A stretch of DNA of 64,000 nt from Candidatus Nanosynbacter sp. HMT-352 (GTDB taxonomy: Bacteria; Patescibacteriota; Saccharimonadia; Saccharimonadales; Saccharimonadaceae): assembly GCF_021222645.1 (NCBI RefSeq), contig NZ_CP089520.1:613939-677938 (forward strand), written 5' to 3'. Shown here piece by piece: positions 9,626 through 17,771 of the stretch. Both the position numbers and the translations under genes were made by a program. Under the pieces are notes generated by a model. That model saw nothing but the letters and a program-made list of their open reading frames with translations. It did no database searches and was not told the DNA's origin. Position 1 is the first letter of the stretch. The number at the start of each line of letters is the position of its first letter.

Positions 9626-10576
9626 ATGAAAACCATCACTATTCTCGTCCCAGTCTACAATGAAGAATCTGTTTTACCGCAATTATTTAAGCGCTTGGAC
9701 GAATTTACAAAAAACACACCCAATTATCAATTCGAATTTCTCTTCATAAACGACGGTAGCACCGATAAATCTTTTTCAATCATAGCCGAGCAATCGAAAA
9801 AAGATTCTCGAATTAGCTATATAAATTTATCGCGAAACTTCGGTAAGGAAATTGCCATGATAGCTGGAATTGACCACGTAAAAAGTGACGCTCTGGTGAT
9901 TATCGATGCAGATTTACAAGACCCGCCAGAGCTCATTCAGGAAATGATTTCATATTGGGAAGATGGTTACGATGACGTCTATGCTCGCCGTAACAATCGA
10001 CAAGGCGAAACCTGGCTGAAGGAAAAAACCAGCCAATGGTATTATAGAATATTGCAAAAATCAACTAACATCCCCATTCAGGTCGACACTGGAGATTTTC
10101 GCTTGCTGGATCGCCGATGCATTGAGGCTTTGCAAAAATTCCGCGAATCTCAGCGCAATACAAAAGCAATTTTTAGCTGGATTGGCTATAGGAAAAAAGA
10201 GATATTTTACGATCGTAATCCCAGATTAGCCGGCCAAACCAAATGGAATTACCGAAAACTACTCAACTTAGCAATCGACGGAATTACCAGCTTTACTACC
10301 GCGCCGCTACGAATGGCAACTATTTTTGGATTCATTATTTCGTTTATTGCTTTTGTCTGGATTATTTATCTTTTAGTTCGTCCTTTGTTCGGAGTTTCTA
10401 CTGGTGCTGGGTATTCCTCGCTAATGGCAGTTATCTTATTCCTCGGCGGAGTTCAGTTATTATCCCTAGGTATAATTGGCGAATACGTAGGTCGAATATT
10501 TATTGAAACAAAAAACAGACCATTATATTTAATAGAGGAATACCATGCAGGAAATATTAAAAAAACACGCCGATAA
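9626..10576 (+). CDS. Polyprenyl-phosphate glycosyltransferase (GtrB/DPM1-like)
   Basis: 316 residues: a GT-A domain (ITILVPVYNEE, NDGSTDKS, LSRNFGKE, VIIDADLQDPPE) followed by two C-terminal membrane helices (about 235-255 and 265-290), the architecture of GtrB/ArnC-like enzymes that transfer a sugar from a nucleotide donor to undecaprenyl phosphate. The next gene, overlapping by 32 nt, encodes GtrA, the usual partner thought to flip the lipid-linked sugar. The pair likely decorates wall glycan or another surface polymer on the outside. The sugar cannot be determined. Confidence 0.92.
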   Translation: MKTITILVPVYNEESVLPQLFKRLDEFTKNTPNYQFEFLFINDGSTDKSFSIIAEQSKKDSRISYINLSRNFGKEIAMIAGIDHVKSDALVIIDADLQDPPELIQEMISYWEDGYDDVYARRNNRQGETWLKEKTSQWYYRILQKSTNIPIQVDTGDFRLLDRRCIEALQKFRESQRNTKAIFSWIGYRKKEIFYDRNPRLAGQTKWNYRKLLNLAIDGITSFTTAPLRMATIFGFIISFIAFVWIIYLLVRPLFGVSTGAGYSSLMAVILFLGGVQLLSLGIIGEYVGRIFIETKNRPLYLIEEYHAGNIKKTRR

Positions 10577-10979
10577 ATTAAGATTTCTTATCGTTGGCAG
10601 TACTAATACAGTGTTAGATTTTGGCATACTTTTTAGCCTAACAATCTTCTTAAATATCCCAAAAGAGTTTGCTAATTTTATATCAACATTCGTTGCTTTT
10701 TTGTTCTCGTTTTTTGCAAATAAAAAATACACTTTTAAGTCAACATCTCAAAACTTGAAAAAACAATTTCTTTTATTCGCCGCAGTTACACTATTTGGTT
10801 TATGGGTAATTCAGACAATTATTATCGCTATTATCACACCGATATTCATAAGCTTCGGATTAAATAAATCACTTGCTCTATTAATTAGCAAGCTGGCTGC
10901 CACAGTAGTCGGCCTCGTCTGGAATTACGTTCTATACTCCAGAATAGTCTTTAAAGACACTAAGAACTCTTCTGACTAA
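10545..10979 (+). CDS. GtrA family membrane protein (putative lipid-linked sugar flippase)
   Basis: 144 residues with four predicted membrane helices; the start LRFLIVGSTNTVLDFGILF and the loop FANKKYTFKS match GtrA-family proteins. The start overlaps the end of the GtrB-like gene by 32 nt in another frame, implying translational coupling; there is no alternative methionine before the conserved region. The 3' end overlaps convergent khpB by 20 nt, so no terminator separates them. In GtrA/GtrB systems GtrA helps move polyprenyl-phospho-sugar across the membrane. Confidence 0.88.
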   Translation: MQEILKKHADKLRFLIVGSTNTVLDFGILFSLTIFLNIPKEFANFISTFVAFLFSFFANKKYTFKSTSQNLKKQFLLFAAVTLFGLWVIQTIIIAIITPIFISFGLNKSLALLISKLAATVVGLVWNYVLYSRIVFKDTKNSSD

Positions 10980-11421
10980 TAATTAGCCGTCGTTCGCGAC
11001 CTTCACCTTCAGAATGCGTATCAATATCACTATATTCACCAGCCAAGTGATGCACCGTCCAGCGATCAGCAGCATTCAAATCCACCACCTTTGATTCGCC
11101 AGTTCGTCGAACTTCTTCAATCCAGCCGCGCGCCTTTTCGGCGATTTTTTCAGCGTGCTGCTTTTTATAGTCCGCAATATCCAAATTCACCCGAACAGTT
11201 GACGCCTCTTTATGACGAAGCGCCGTCGACAAAAGATTCTGAATACTACGCAATGTTTCCGCATTTCTACCAATTAAAATGCTACTTCGCTCACTATGTG
11301 GAATTGAAGCTACAACAATTCCATCTTCGATTTTTACCGAAACTTCCAGATTCAAGTCAAAGAATGTTAGCAAATCCTCTAAATATTTTTTTACAAATTC
11401 AACCGTTTCAATTTGGTCCAT
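10960..11421 (-). CDS. khpB: KhpB/EloR/Jag RNA-binding protein (KH + R3H)
   Basis: 153 residues with a type II KH domain (SSILIGRNAETLRSIQNLL, a GxxG-like motif) and a C-terminal R3H domain (RTGESKVVDLNAADRWTVHHLA). The N-terminal Jag_N domain of many Firmicute homologues is absent. A good Shine-Dalgarno (AAGGAGGA) is 5 nt before the ATG. It follows yidC in the conserved rpmH-rnpA-yidC-khpB order. In Streptococcus and Bacillus it works with KhpA in RNA binding and control of cell elongation or division; that role here is by homology. Confidence 0.93.
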   Translation of the reverse strand: MDQIETVEFVKKYLEDLLTFFDLNLEVSVKIEDGIVVASIPHSERSSILIGRNAETLRSIQNLLSTALRHKEASTVRVNLDIADYKKQHAEKIAEKARGWIEEVRRTGESKVVDLNAADRWTVHHLAGEYSDIDTHSEGEGRERRLIISQKSS

Positions 11422-11430
11422 AAATCCTCC

Positions 11431-12339
11431 TTAATCCTTAGCCTTGATCCGAGTTATCCTGGCCTCTGTAGCCTTTTTAACACGTTTGTCAATTTTTGTC
11501 GATGCTTTAGATTTTTTATCTGCAATTTCTTGCATTTCTTTAGAGTCTTGCTTGAAGATGATATAGTTCTGGAGATATCCCACAGCGCTGGCTGTTGTCA
11601 AATAAAGAGCCAAAGCCGCTGGCAAATATACAATAATGAAGAACATCATTACTGGCATAAATTTCATCATTTTTCGTGTCATAATAGCATTTACTTCTGT
11701 CTGATCTGCTTCTTTTCCATCGCCAGCCTCAGCTAAAATGTCACGCAATTTACGATTGCTATCAGATTGAGGTGACAATTGTTTTGAAGTTAAATATTGC
11801 AAATACGCCGCGACTGCTGCCAAAACAACCAAGCCAAAAACAATACCACTCTTTGATATTGCGTGTTGTGTCAAATCTATAATTCCCAGGAAATTCTGAT
11901 TAAACTGATCTGGATTATTTACTAAATTATTAGCAACCGGCAGATTTTTCATAAAATCATAAACATATTTTCCCAAGTCGGTTCGACTAGAAACAAAAAT
12001 CTGCACCACTCGATACATTGCAATCAAAATCGGAAACTGAATAATCATAACACCGATTGATCCAAAAGCACTAATATTATGCTTTTTATAAAGTTCCATC
12101 ATCGCTAAATTACGCATTTGTGGATTCTTCGCGTACTGCTTTTTGATCTTCACCAACTCTGGCTGCATTTTACGCATTGCCTTTGCTTGATGAAGTTGCT
12201 TCTTAATTAGCGGCCAAAGTAAAAGTCTTACTATAATTGTAAATATAATAATACTAACACCAAAATCTGGAATTATACTATAAATAGCCATTAGTAAATT
12301 TAAAATCGGTCGAACGATAAACTCATCAAAAAAACTCAT
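11431..12339 (-). CDS. yidC: YidC/Oxa1 membrane protein insertase
   Basis: 302 residues with the Oxa1 core: IPDFGVSIIIFTIIVRLLLWPL, a cytoplasmic helical hairpin (KKQLHQAKAMRKMQPELVKI), PILIAMYRVV and further helices ending VGYLQNYIIFKQ, then a Lys-rich C-terminal tail that can contact ribosomes. It lacks the large periplasmic domain of Gram-negative YidC, like SpoIIIJ of monoderms, although no lipobox is seen. A -10 box TATAAT (12346-12351 on the minus strand) lies only 6 nt before the ATG, so the mRNA is probably leaderless. Confidence 0.95.
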   Translation of the reverse strand: MSFFDEFIVRPILNLLMAIYSIIPDFGVSIIIFTIIVRLLLWPLIKKQLHQAKAMRKMQPELVKIKKQYAKNPQMRNLAMMELYKKHNISAFGSIGVMIIQFPILIAMYRVVQIFVSSRTDLGKYVYDFMKNLPVANNLVNNPDQFNQNFLGIIDLTQHAISKSGIVFGLVVLAAVAAYLQYLTSKQLSPQSDSNRKLRDILAEAGDGKEADQTEVNAIMTRKMMKFMPVMMFFIIVYLPAALALYLTTASAVGYLQNYIIFKQDSKEMQEIADKKSKASTKIDKRVKKATEARITRIKAKD

Positions 12340-12363
12340 ACCTTAATTATAGCAAAAAATTGC

Positions 12364-12711
12364 CTATTTATACAGTTGAGCTTGAGAGAAAAGATTCTTT
12401 ATCGTCTGCTTCAGGTCTTTATGTGACATCAATAGAACCTCCGCCGAAAATATAATAACAGCCACGTCTTGATCATTTTTCATATTAGTAAGTTCCAAGC
12501 GAATAATTTCATAAACACGTCGACGTATGCGATTCCGACGTACTGCTGATTTTAAAACTTTTTTACTAACAACAACCGCAAACCTGCTGTGATTTCGATA
12601 CGGATTTTTCACGTATTTTATTGTAGCTATAGACGAACGAACCGCCTGTCCATTTTTATAGACAAACTTCAAACTGCCATGACCGTGAAATCTATTACAT
12701 TGTTGTAACAT
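12364..12711 (-). CDS. rnpA: Ribonuclease P protein component
   Basis: 115 residues; RnpA features include the RNR-like helix AVRRNRIRRRVYEIIR and the early phenylalanine/basic patch (RFHGHGSLKFVY). It binds RNase P RNA and helps process tRNA 5' ends. It lies between rpmH and yidC in the conserved order, but a hairpin terminator separates it from rpmH. Its own -10 box TATAAT (12720-12725, minus strand) stands 8 nt before the ATG, implying an independent, leaderless transcript. Confidence 0.95.
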   Translation of the reverse strand: MLQQCNRFHGHGSLKFVYKNGQAVRSSIATIKYVKNPYRNHSRFAVVVSKKVLKSAVRRNRIRRRVYEIIRLELTNMKNDQDVAVIIFSAEVLLMSHKDLKQTIKNLFSQAQLYK

Positions 12712-12726
12712 ATTTTACAATTATAT

Positions 12727-12754
12727 CAAAAAATCCCGCCTTCATCGACGGGAT
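12727..12754 (-). terminator. Rho-independent terminator after rpmH
   Basis: On the minus strand ATCCCG (754-749) pairs with CGGGAT (738-733) around a 10-nt loop and is followed by a run of T. It lies 12 nt past the rpmH stop and directly upstream of the rnpA promoter, so rpmH and rnpA are transcribed at least partly separately. Confidence 0.7.
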
Positions 12755-12766
12755 AATTTTTAGCTA

Positions 12767-12904
12767 TTAAATAGCAATTTTAGCGCGACCCTTTAGGCGG
12801 CGGCGCTTCAAAACCATTCTACCAGCCTTGGTAGAAACTCGTGCCCTAAAACCATGCGTCTTTGCGCGATGTCGGGTGTGTGGTTGAAATGTTCGCTTTG
12901 GCAT
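12767..12904 (-). CDS. rpmH: 50S ribosomal protein L34
   Basis: 45 residues beginning [19 protein letters not shown] and ending GRAKIAI, an unmistakable L34 with its very basic composition ([19 protein letters not shown]). It binds 23S rRNA in the large subunit. Its position next to dnaA, pointing away from it, is the classic origin arrangement. The segment upstream (12905-13127) contains DnaA-box-like sites and must also hold its promoter. Confidence 0.97.
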   Translation of the reverse strand: MPKRTFQPHTRHRAKTHGFRARVSTKAGRMVLKRRRLKGRAKIAI

Positions 12905-13127
12905 ATCAATAGATAGTATATATTCTTTCAGTACTTTTTGCAAGTCGACAATGACTTTTCCACTGTCTCTGTATATTTTTCCACAGTTTTAACAGATAAG
13001 GTTTCTAGCTGTGGAAAACTCCACCCCTGTTTCAAGTAAAGTCATTTCTACTCCGTTTATACTTGTGGAAAACTCCCCTTATTTGTTATAGTAAAGACAG
13101 TTAACAGGATTTTAGGGAGTAGTTTTC
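12905..13127. other. Probable oriC segment 1 (rpmH-dnaA intergenic) with DnaA-box-like sites
   Basis: 223 bp without genes. Sites close to the DnaA consensus TTWTCCACA: TTTTCCACT (12956-12964, +), TTTTCCACA (12977-12985, +), TGTGGAAAA (13010-13018, site on minus) and TGTGGAAAA (13064-13072, minus). The transcription divergence around it (rpmH leftward, dnaA rightward) fits a replication origin. A TATAGT element (13088-13093) and AGGGAG (13114-13119) belong to dnaA expression. Box function is inferred from sequence only. Confidence 0.7.
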
Positions 13128-14483
13128 GTGGATAGTCATGCAGTTTGGCAGGGTGTTTTAGGTGAGATTGAAGTGACTGTATCATCTTCGTCGTTTACTG
13201 CGTGGTTCAAAAATACCAAATTGGAAATAATCTCCGACAAAGAAGTTCTTATAATTGCGCCGAATATTTTCGCTAGGACTCAACTTGAAAAGCGATTTCA
13301 TCCGCAAATATTGGAAGCTCTGTCACATAACGGCATTAATGCCCCGTCTATTTCTTATAATGTCGAATCTAGCAATAAAAAACCACGCGTTAATCGTGAA
13401 GTTGATAAAAGTGATCAACCAAAACCAGCAAAACCATTAATCTTACCATCAAAAAGATCTCATTCTAGCAATCTTAATCCTAGATATACATTCGACAGTT
13501 TCATTGTTGGCTCAAGTAACGATTTGGCCTATGCTGCTTGCCAAGCGGTCGCCGCACATCCGGGGGAAAAATATAATCCGCTTTATCTTTACGGAGGTTC
13601 TGGACTTGGTAAAACTCACTTAATGCAGGCTGTTGGTAACGAGATAATTAAAAAACAACCTTCGGCGCGCGTGCTTTATATTACTACGGAAACGTTTGTT
13701 AATGAGTTTCTAGATTCTATTCGATTTAAGAAAAAAGGTTTTTCTGATAAATATCGCAATGTCGATGTCTTAATTGTCGATGATATGCAATTTATCGCTG
13801 GGAAAGAAAAAACTCAAGACGAATTTTTCCATACATTTAACGATCTTCATCAGAACAATAAGCAAATTATTATTAGCTCAGACAAACCTCCAAAAAGCAT
13901 TCCTACTCTAACCGATCGTTTGCGCAGTCGATTTGAATGGGGTATGGCAATTGATATTCAGATGCCCGATTATGAAACTCGTTGCGCTATCGTTAAGGCA
14001 AAAGCTGAACTCAGTAACACTGAACTAGATTCCGATGTCGTAGAATATCTAGCGACCAACTTTAAGACAAACATTCGTGAGCTGGAAGGCGCCTTGAATC
14101 GACTGCTTGCTTATGCGGAAATGCAGAATTTCACACCTGATTTAGCGGCAGCTGAAGGAATTTTGGGAGATATTAAACGTAACAGACCACAACATATAAC
14201 TGCCAAACAGATAATCGATAAGACGGCACGCTATTATAATATTGATGTAAAAGATATATGCTCATCAAGGCGTGACAAATTTATCGCGATGCCAAGACAA
14301 ATTGCGATGTTCCTTCTACGTAGTGAGCTGAAAATGAGTTTTCCGAAAATTGCCCAAGAGCTTGGACGAAAAGACCACACAACCGCTATGCATTCAATCG
14401 AGAAGATTACTAAAGAAAGTCTTACTAATATCAGTATTCGCGAGCAAATTAACGACATCAAGGATAAATTATATGTTCATTAA
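13128..14483 (+). CDS. dnaA: Chromosomal replication initiator DnaA
   Basis: 451 residues. Domain I (about 1-85) includes SSSFTAWFKNTKLEI; a short polar linker follows; the AAA+ domain III has Walker A GGSGLGKTHL (about residue 155) and Walker B VDVLIVDDMQFI; domain IV carries the DnaA signature region with GRKDHTTAMHSIEKI. It uses a GTG start with AGGGAG 8 nt upstream; the ATG at codon 5 is less well placed. DnaA-box-like sites on both sides suggest origin location and autoregulation. The length is normal for a compact DnaA. Confidence 0.98.
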   Translation: MDSHAVWQGVLGEIEVTVSSSSFTAWFKNTKLEIISDKEVLIIAPNIFARTQLEKRFHPQILEALSHNGINAPSISYNVESSNKKPRVNREVDKSDQPKPAKPLILPSKRSHSSNLNPRYTFDSFIVGSSNDLAYAACQAVAAHPGEKYNPLYLYGGSGLGKTHLMQAVGNEIIKKQPSARVLYITTETFVNEFLDSIRFKKKGFSDKYRNVDVLIVDDMQFIAGKEKTQDEFFHTFNDLHQNNKQIIISSDKPPKSIPTLTDRLRSRFEWGMAIDIQMPDYETRCAIVKAKAELSNTELDSDVVEYLATNFKTNIRELEGALNRLLAYAEMQNFTPDLAAAEGILGDIKRNRPQHITAKQIIDKTARYYNIDVKDICSSRRDKFIAMPRQIAMFLLRSELKMSFPKIAQELGRKDHTTAMHSIEKITKESLTNISIREQINDIKDKLYVH

Positions 14484-14728
14484 TTGTGGAAAAGCTGTGC
14501 AGATATTGTGTTTTTGCGGTGACTTACTAACACACAGATATGTGGAAAGAGAACGACAAGTCAGCAGACGGTGGAATAATACACAAATATCCACTATAAA
14601 GTCCACAAACAACACACAGAGTTTTCCACCTATTTTATCGCCACTCTACCCCTGTTTGAACACATTTTTTACCCAGTTTCCACAGCACCTATTACTATTA
14701 AGACTAATTAAAAATTAAGGAAAGTATA
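14484..14728. other. Probable oriC segment 2 (dnaA-dnaN intergenic) with DnaA-box-like sites
   Basis: 245 bp without a believable gene. DnaA-box-like sites: TGTGGAAAA at 14485-14493 (site on minus, next to the dnaA stop), TGTGGAAAG at 14541-14549 (minus), TTTTCCACC at 14622-14630 (+) and GTTTCCACA at 14677-14685 (+), plus weaker ATCCAC elements. The end (14719-14724) holds the AAGGAAAG ribosome site for dnaN. Which of the two dnaA flanks is unwound cannot be told from sequence alone. Confidence 0.65.
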
Positions 14729-15826
14729 ATGAAAGTATCAGTCACCCAAGAAAAACTTGCAAAAGCACTTAACCTAATTAAAGATATCGCATCAAGTCGC
14801 AATGAACTGCCGATATTGAATAATATTTTACTTCGCACTGATGGAGGAAGGTTATTGATTGCTGGAACGAATTTGGAAATTGCTTCTACTCAATACATTG
14901 GTGCGAAAATTGAAGATCATGGGTCTATTACAATCCCTGCCCGATTGGTATCAGAGTTCATTACGAACTTACCAAGCGGTCCAGTGGAACTTGAAACTAA
15001 AAACGAACATTTGCATATAACTTCAGGAAAATTCTCATCAGTTATCAATGGCGTGGTAGCTGACGAGTATCCTGAGCTGCCTACAATTGATGAAAAGACC
15101 GCTATACAATATGAAATTGACGTTGAGGATCTTAAGAAAGCTATAATCCAAACGAAGTTGGCTGTCAGCTCTGACGTCACGCGAGCAGTTCTTACGGGAG
15201 TTTATTGGCATAATTATGAAGGATCGCTATATTTGGCTGCTACTGATGGCTACAGGTTGGCAGAAAAGCGTCTGATAAAGTCAGACAATGAAGTGTCGGC
15301 CATTATTCCCGCCTCTACTTTAGCGGAAGTCAGTAAGAGTGTTGGCGATGAGAAGAAAATTACGGTTCTTTTTGATGATTCTCAAGTTTGTTTTAAGACG
15401 GGAGATATGGAAATTGTTAGTCGATTAATTGACGGGAAATTCCCTGATTATCGTCAATTAATTCCATCAACTGCCGAAACTGAGATTGTTATTAAGAAGT
15501 CTGATTTTAGTCGAGTTACGAAAATTGCAGCGTTATTTGCGCGTGAATCTGGTGGTGGAATTACAATTACCGCGTCAGAGGAGGACTCTCTGCTTTCTAT
15601 TCATTCGATTGCGTCTGAACTTGGCGAGAATACCTCAGAGGCAACAGCCAAAATATCCGCAGACGGTCAAGTAACACTTAATTCACGCTATCTAACGGAA
15701 GTTTTGAATATTATTGACGCAGATGAAATAGTATTTTCGTTCAATGGCAAATTGTCGCCGTGCGTAATTCGAGAGCAGATAAAAAATCCTGATTATACGC
15801 ACATTATTATGCCGCTTAAGAGCTAA
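14729..15826 (+). CDS. dnaN: DNA polymerase III beta subunit (sliding clamp)
   Basis: 365 residues with the three clamp-like domains; typical elements are MKVSVTQEKLAKALN, the first-domain region SRNELPILNNILL, ATDGYRLAEKRL in the second domain and a C-terminus near IREQIKNPDYTHIIMPLKS. It encircles DNA and tethers the replicase. It follows dnaA after the second putative origin segment. A ribosome site (AAGGAAAG) lies just upstream of the ATG. Its stop overlaps the convergent 241-residue gene by 4 nt. Confidence 0.97.
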   Translation: MKVSVTQEKLAKALNLIKDIASSRNELPILNNILLRTDGGRLLIAGTNLEIASTQYIGAKIEDHGSITIPARLVSEFITNLPSGPVELETKNEHLHITSGKFSSVINGVVADEYPELPTIDEKTAIQYEIDVEDLKKAIIQTKLAVSSDVTRAVLTGVYWHNYEGSLYLAATDGYRLAEKRLIKSDNEVSAIIPASTLAEVSKSVGDEKKITVLFDDSQVCFKTGDMEIVSRLIDGKFPDYRQLIPSTAETEIVIKKSDFSRVTKIAALFARESGGGITITASEEDSLLSIHSIASELGENTSEATAKISADGQVTLNSRYLTEVLNIIDADEIVFSFNGKLSPCVIREQIKNPDYTHIIMPLKS

Positions 15827-16548
15827 ATATCTCTGTATGTGTAGCACCAGTCAGGATTTGAGCCTCTACATTGAACTGCAGCTCCTGTAGACTTTTCTTT
15901 CTCTGTTGGCCAAATACGATTATTTACTTTGATGTCATAATCTTCTTGGTTTATTCCTTTTTCTTTTAATTTCGCGAATGCATCATCAATCTGAGATCGA
16001 TTGAAATAGTCGGTAACAGTTATGCAGATTCCTATTGTTTTATCTCCTTCAGATCTGTATCTATCACATGGAAATATGTAAAAATCTTTACTATGGATAG
16101 GTAGTGATTTAATAGCGGGATTTTTATTTTCCAATTGACGGGTGGCTTCTCTACTTTTTTTACCAGCTATACCCTCTTTAATATCAGTATATTTGTCTTT
16201 TGCGTATTCTTTTTTAGCTTCATCTGTAATAGGTTCTAAGGCAAATATGATGTTTTTCTTCTCGTTTTTGTTAATATTTATTTCTGTAGTATAACTTTCA
16301 AATCCGTTAGCTGAGAAAGTAAATTTATGGTTACCGTGCTTTACTTTAATATCTTTCCTGGATGAAATTCGCTGGTTTTTTACGTCGCCATAAGACATCG
16401 TCAAGTTGTCAGGTATGGAATATACGTATATCGTGGCATCGAATTGCAGCAGATAAATTGCGTAGATTATAAGTGAGATGGATATTCCCACAAATGAAAT
16501 AATAGCAATCTTAACTTTGCGATCTAATTGCGTAAAAATATTGAACAT
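15823..16548 (-). CDS. Membrane-anchored protein with PEGA-like domain
   Basis: 241 residues: one N-terminal membrane helix (about 13-34), then a beta-rich stretch of about 70 residues (IYVYSIPDNLTMSYGDVKNQ to TTEININKNEKKNIIFALEP) resembling PEGA domains, which often sit near membranes and wall, and a C-terminal part with four cysteines that could form disulfides. It starts 2 nt after the stop of the transglycosylase gene, so it is co-transcribed with the secretion cluster. The PEGA call is by pattern; function is unknown. Confidence 0.75.
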   Translation of the reverse strand: MFNIFTQLDRKVKIAIISFVGISISLIIYAIYLLQFDATIYVYSIPDNLTMSYGDVKNQRISSRKDIKVKHGNHKFTFSANGFESYTTEININKNEKKNIIFALEPITDEAKKEYAKDKYTDIKEGIAGKKSREATRQLENKNPAIKSLPIHSKDFYIFPCDRYRSEGDKTIGICITVTDYFNRSQIDDAFAKLKEKGINQEDYDIKVNNRIWPTEKEKSTGAAVQCRGSNPDWCYTYRDI

Positions 16549-16550
16549 AA

Positions 16551-17765
16551 TTATTTATTTAACCTCGCTACTACGTTAGTTGAATATCCCAATTGAGTCT
16601 GTACCCTACCAATATTTGCGTATCTAGGAGGATGATCTCCAAGAGATGCTTCTACCGCAACGTTACCATCTCCTTGATCTCCGATATATATCATTGTGTG
16701 CCCGTAAGATCCCGAACCGCTGTAGACTAATATATCACCAGGCTGAAGATCACTAGGAGATTTAGTATTTATGATAGTATATTTTGATGAATTTATTACA
16801 TAATTTCTTTGGATGCTGGTGCCTGCTGGTGGGTAGTCTGGGTCAGCTCCACTGGCACGCATAACAGTAGATACATACTTTCCACAGTCATTCATATCGC
16901 CACCGGCTTCAGGGTTGTATTTAGCACGAGCATCTATATATGCCTGCGAGGGTGTACCTGGGTTGTCTTTATTTATAAGCCCTTTTGCTGTTTCTACTAT
17001 ACTTCCGGCATGTACGCCGCCACTATTTGCGCAATTTGACACATTAGCTGAGCTATTTTCACTACCACCTTCTCCTGAAGGTGCCGGATCTTTGTAATTT
17101 GGGTGACCTGATTTTGTAAAGTCACTGTTAAATAGTTCGTAGATATTTTTAAGATAATTTTGAGTTTCTTTTGGGGAATCTGTAAGTGGACTAGAGTCGG
17201 ATGTGTGGTTTTGAATATTACCTCCACCCCAGTTATAGGCGCCTGCTGCATAGAGAATTGTCATAGGCTCCCTCTTCCATGGACTTCCAATGTCTCCTAG
17301 TGGAGTATTCTTGTCGGTGCTCATGGATTGTATAAGATGTGCAGCTGCAAAAACAGCGTCATATGGATTCATGATATCGGCTTTACCGTCACCATCTCCG
17401 TCTTGTTTGTGTCCACTCCAGGTGCCGGGCATGAACTGCATTGGGCCACTCGCGCCGACTGGTGATGACGCCCACTGAGAATTAAGAGGCTTCCAGGTGT
17501 TTCCTTGTTCTGTTAGATATAGCGCTGCTAGAAAATTAGGGTTAACGTTAAATTTTTCTGCTGCTGCCGAGAAAATCTTCCCCCAATCTGATGGGATATT
17601 TTTTGACAGTTCAGCTGACACTGAGCCTGCAGCTTCAGTGCAAGCTGAACTTTTTGAGCTGTATAATCGTATATTTTGAGCGGGATAATCGGCCTCTGTT
17701 AAAGCTGAGGTGTTTTGTGATAGTAATAATACTGTAATCAGAGAGAATATAATAGACTTTTTCAT
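16551..17765 (-). CDS. Secreted wall hydrolase: lytic transglycosylase plus NlpC/P60-like peptidase
   Basis: 404 residues with a signal peptide. Residues about 55-200 are a transglycosylase domain: candidate catalytic Glu in LYLTEQGN, then GASGPMQFMPGTW and AAGAYNWGGG. After a Ser/Gly-rich linker, residues about 265-404 look like an NlpC/P60 (or CHAP) peptidase, with Cys in NDCGKYVSTVMRASG and His in YGHTMIYIGD. Two-domain hydrolases of this kind (VirB1/TrsG/CwlT-like) open the wall for conjugation machines. Its position within the type IV secretion cluster supports that role. Confidence 0.9.
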   Translation of the reverse strand: MKKSIIFSLITVLLLSQNTSALTEADYPAQNIRLYSSKSSACTEAAGSVSAELSKNIPSDWGKIFSAAAEKFNVNPNFLAALYLTEQGNTWKPLNSQWASSPVGASGPMQFMPGTWSGHKQDGDGDGKADIMNPYDAVFAAAHLIQSMSTDKNTPLGDIGSPWKREPMTILYAAGAYNWGGGNIQNHTSDSSPLTDSPKETQNYLKNIYELFNSDFTKSGHPNYKDPAPSGEGGSENSSANVSNCANSGGVHAGSIVETAKGLINKDNPGTPSQAYIDARAKYNPEAGGDMNDCGKYVSTVMRASGADPDYPPAGTSIQRNYVINSSKYTIINTKSPSDLQPGDILVYSGSGSYGHTMIYIGDQGDGNVAVEASLGDHPPRYANIGRVQTQLGYSTNVVARLNK

Positions 17766-17771
17766 TTTTAA

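Noticed and set aside
14350-14718. Open frame of 122 codons across the end of dnaA and the gap to dnaN
   Set aside because: It overlaps dnaA out of frame, has no ribosome site, and its second half runs through DnaA-box-like sites.
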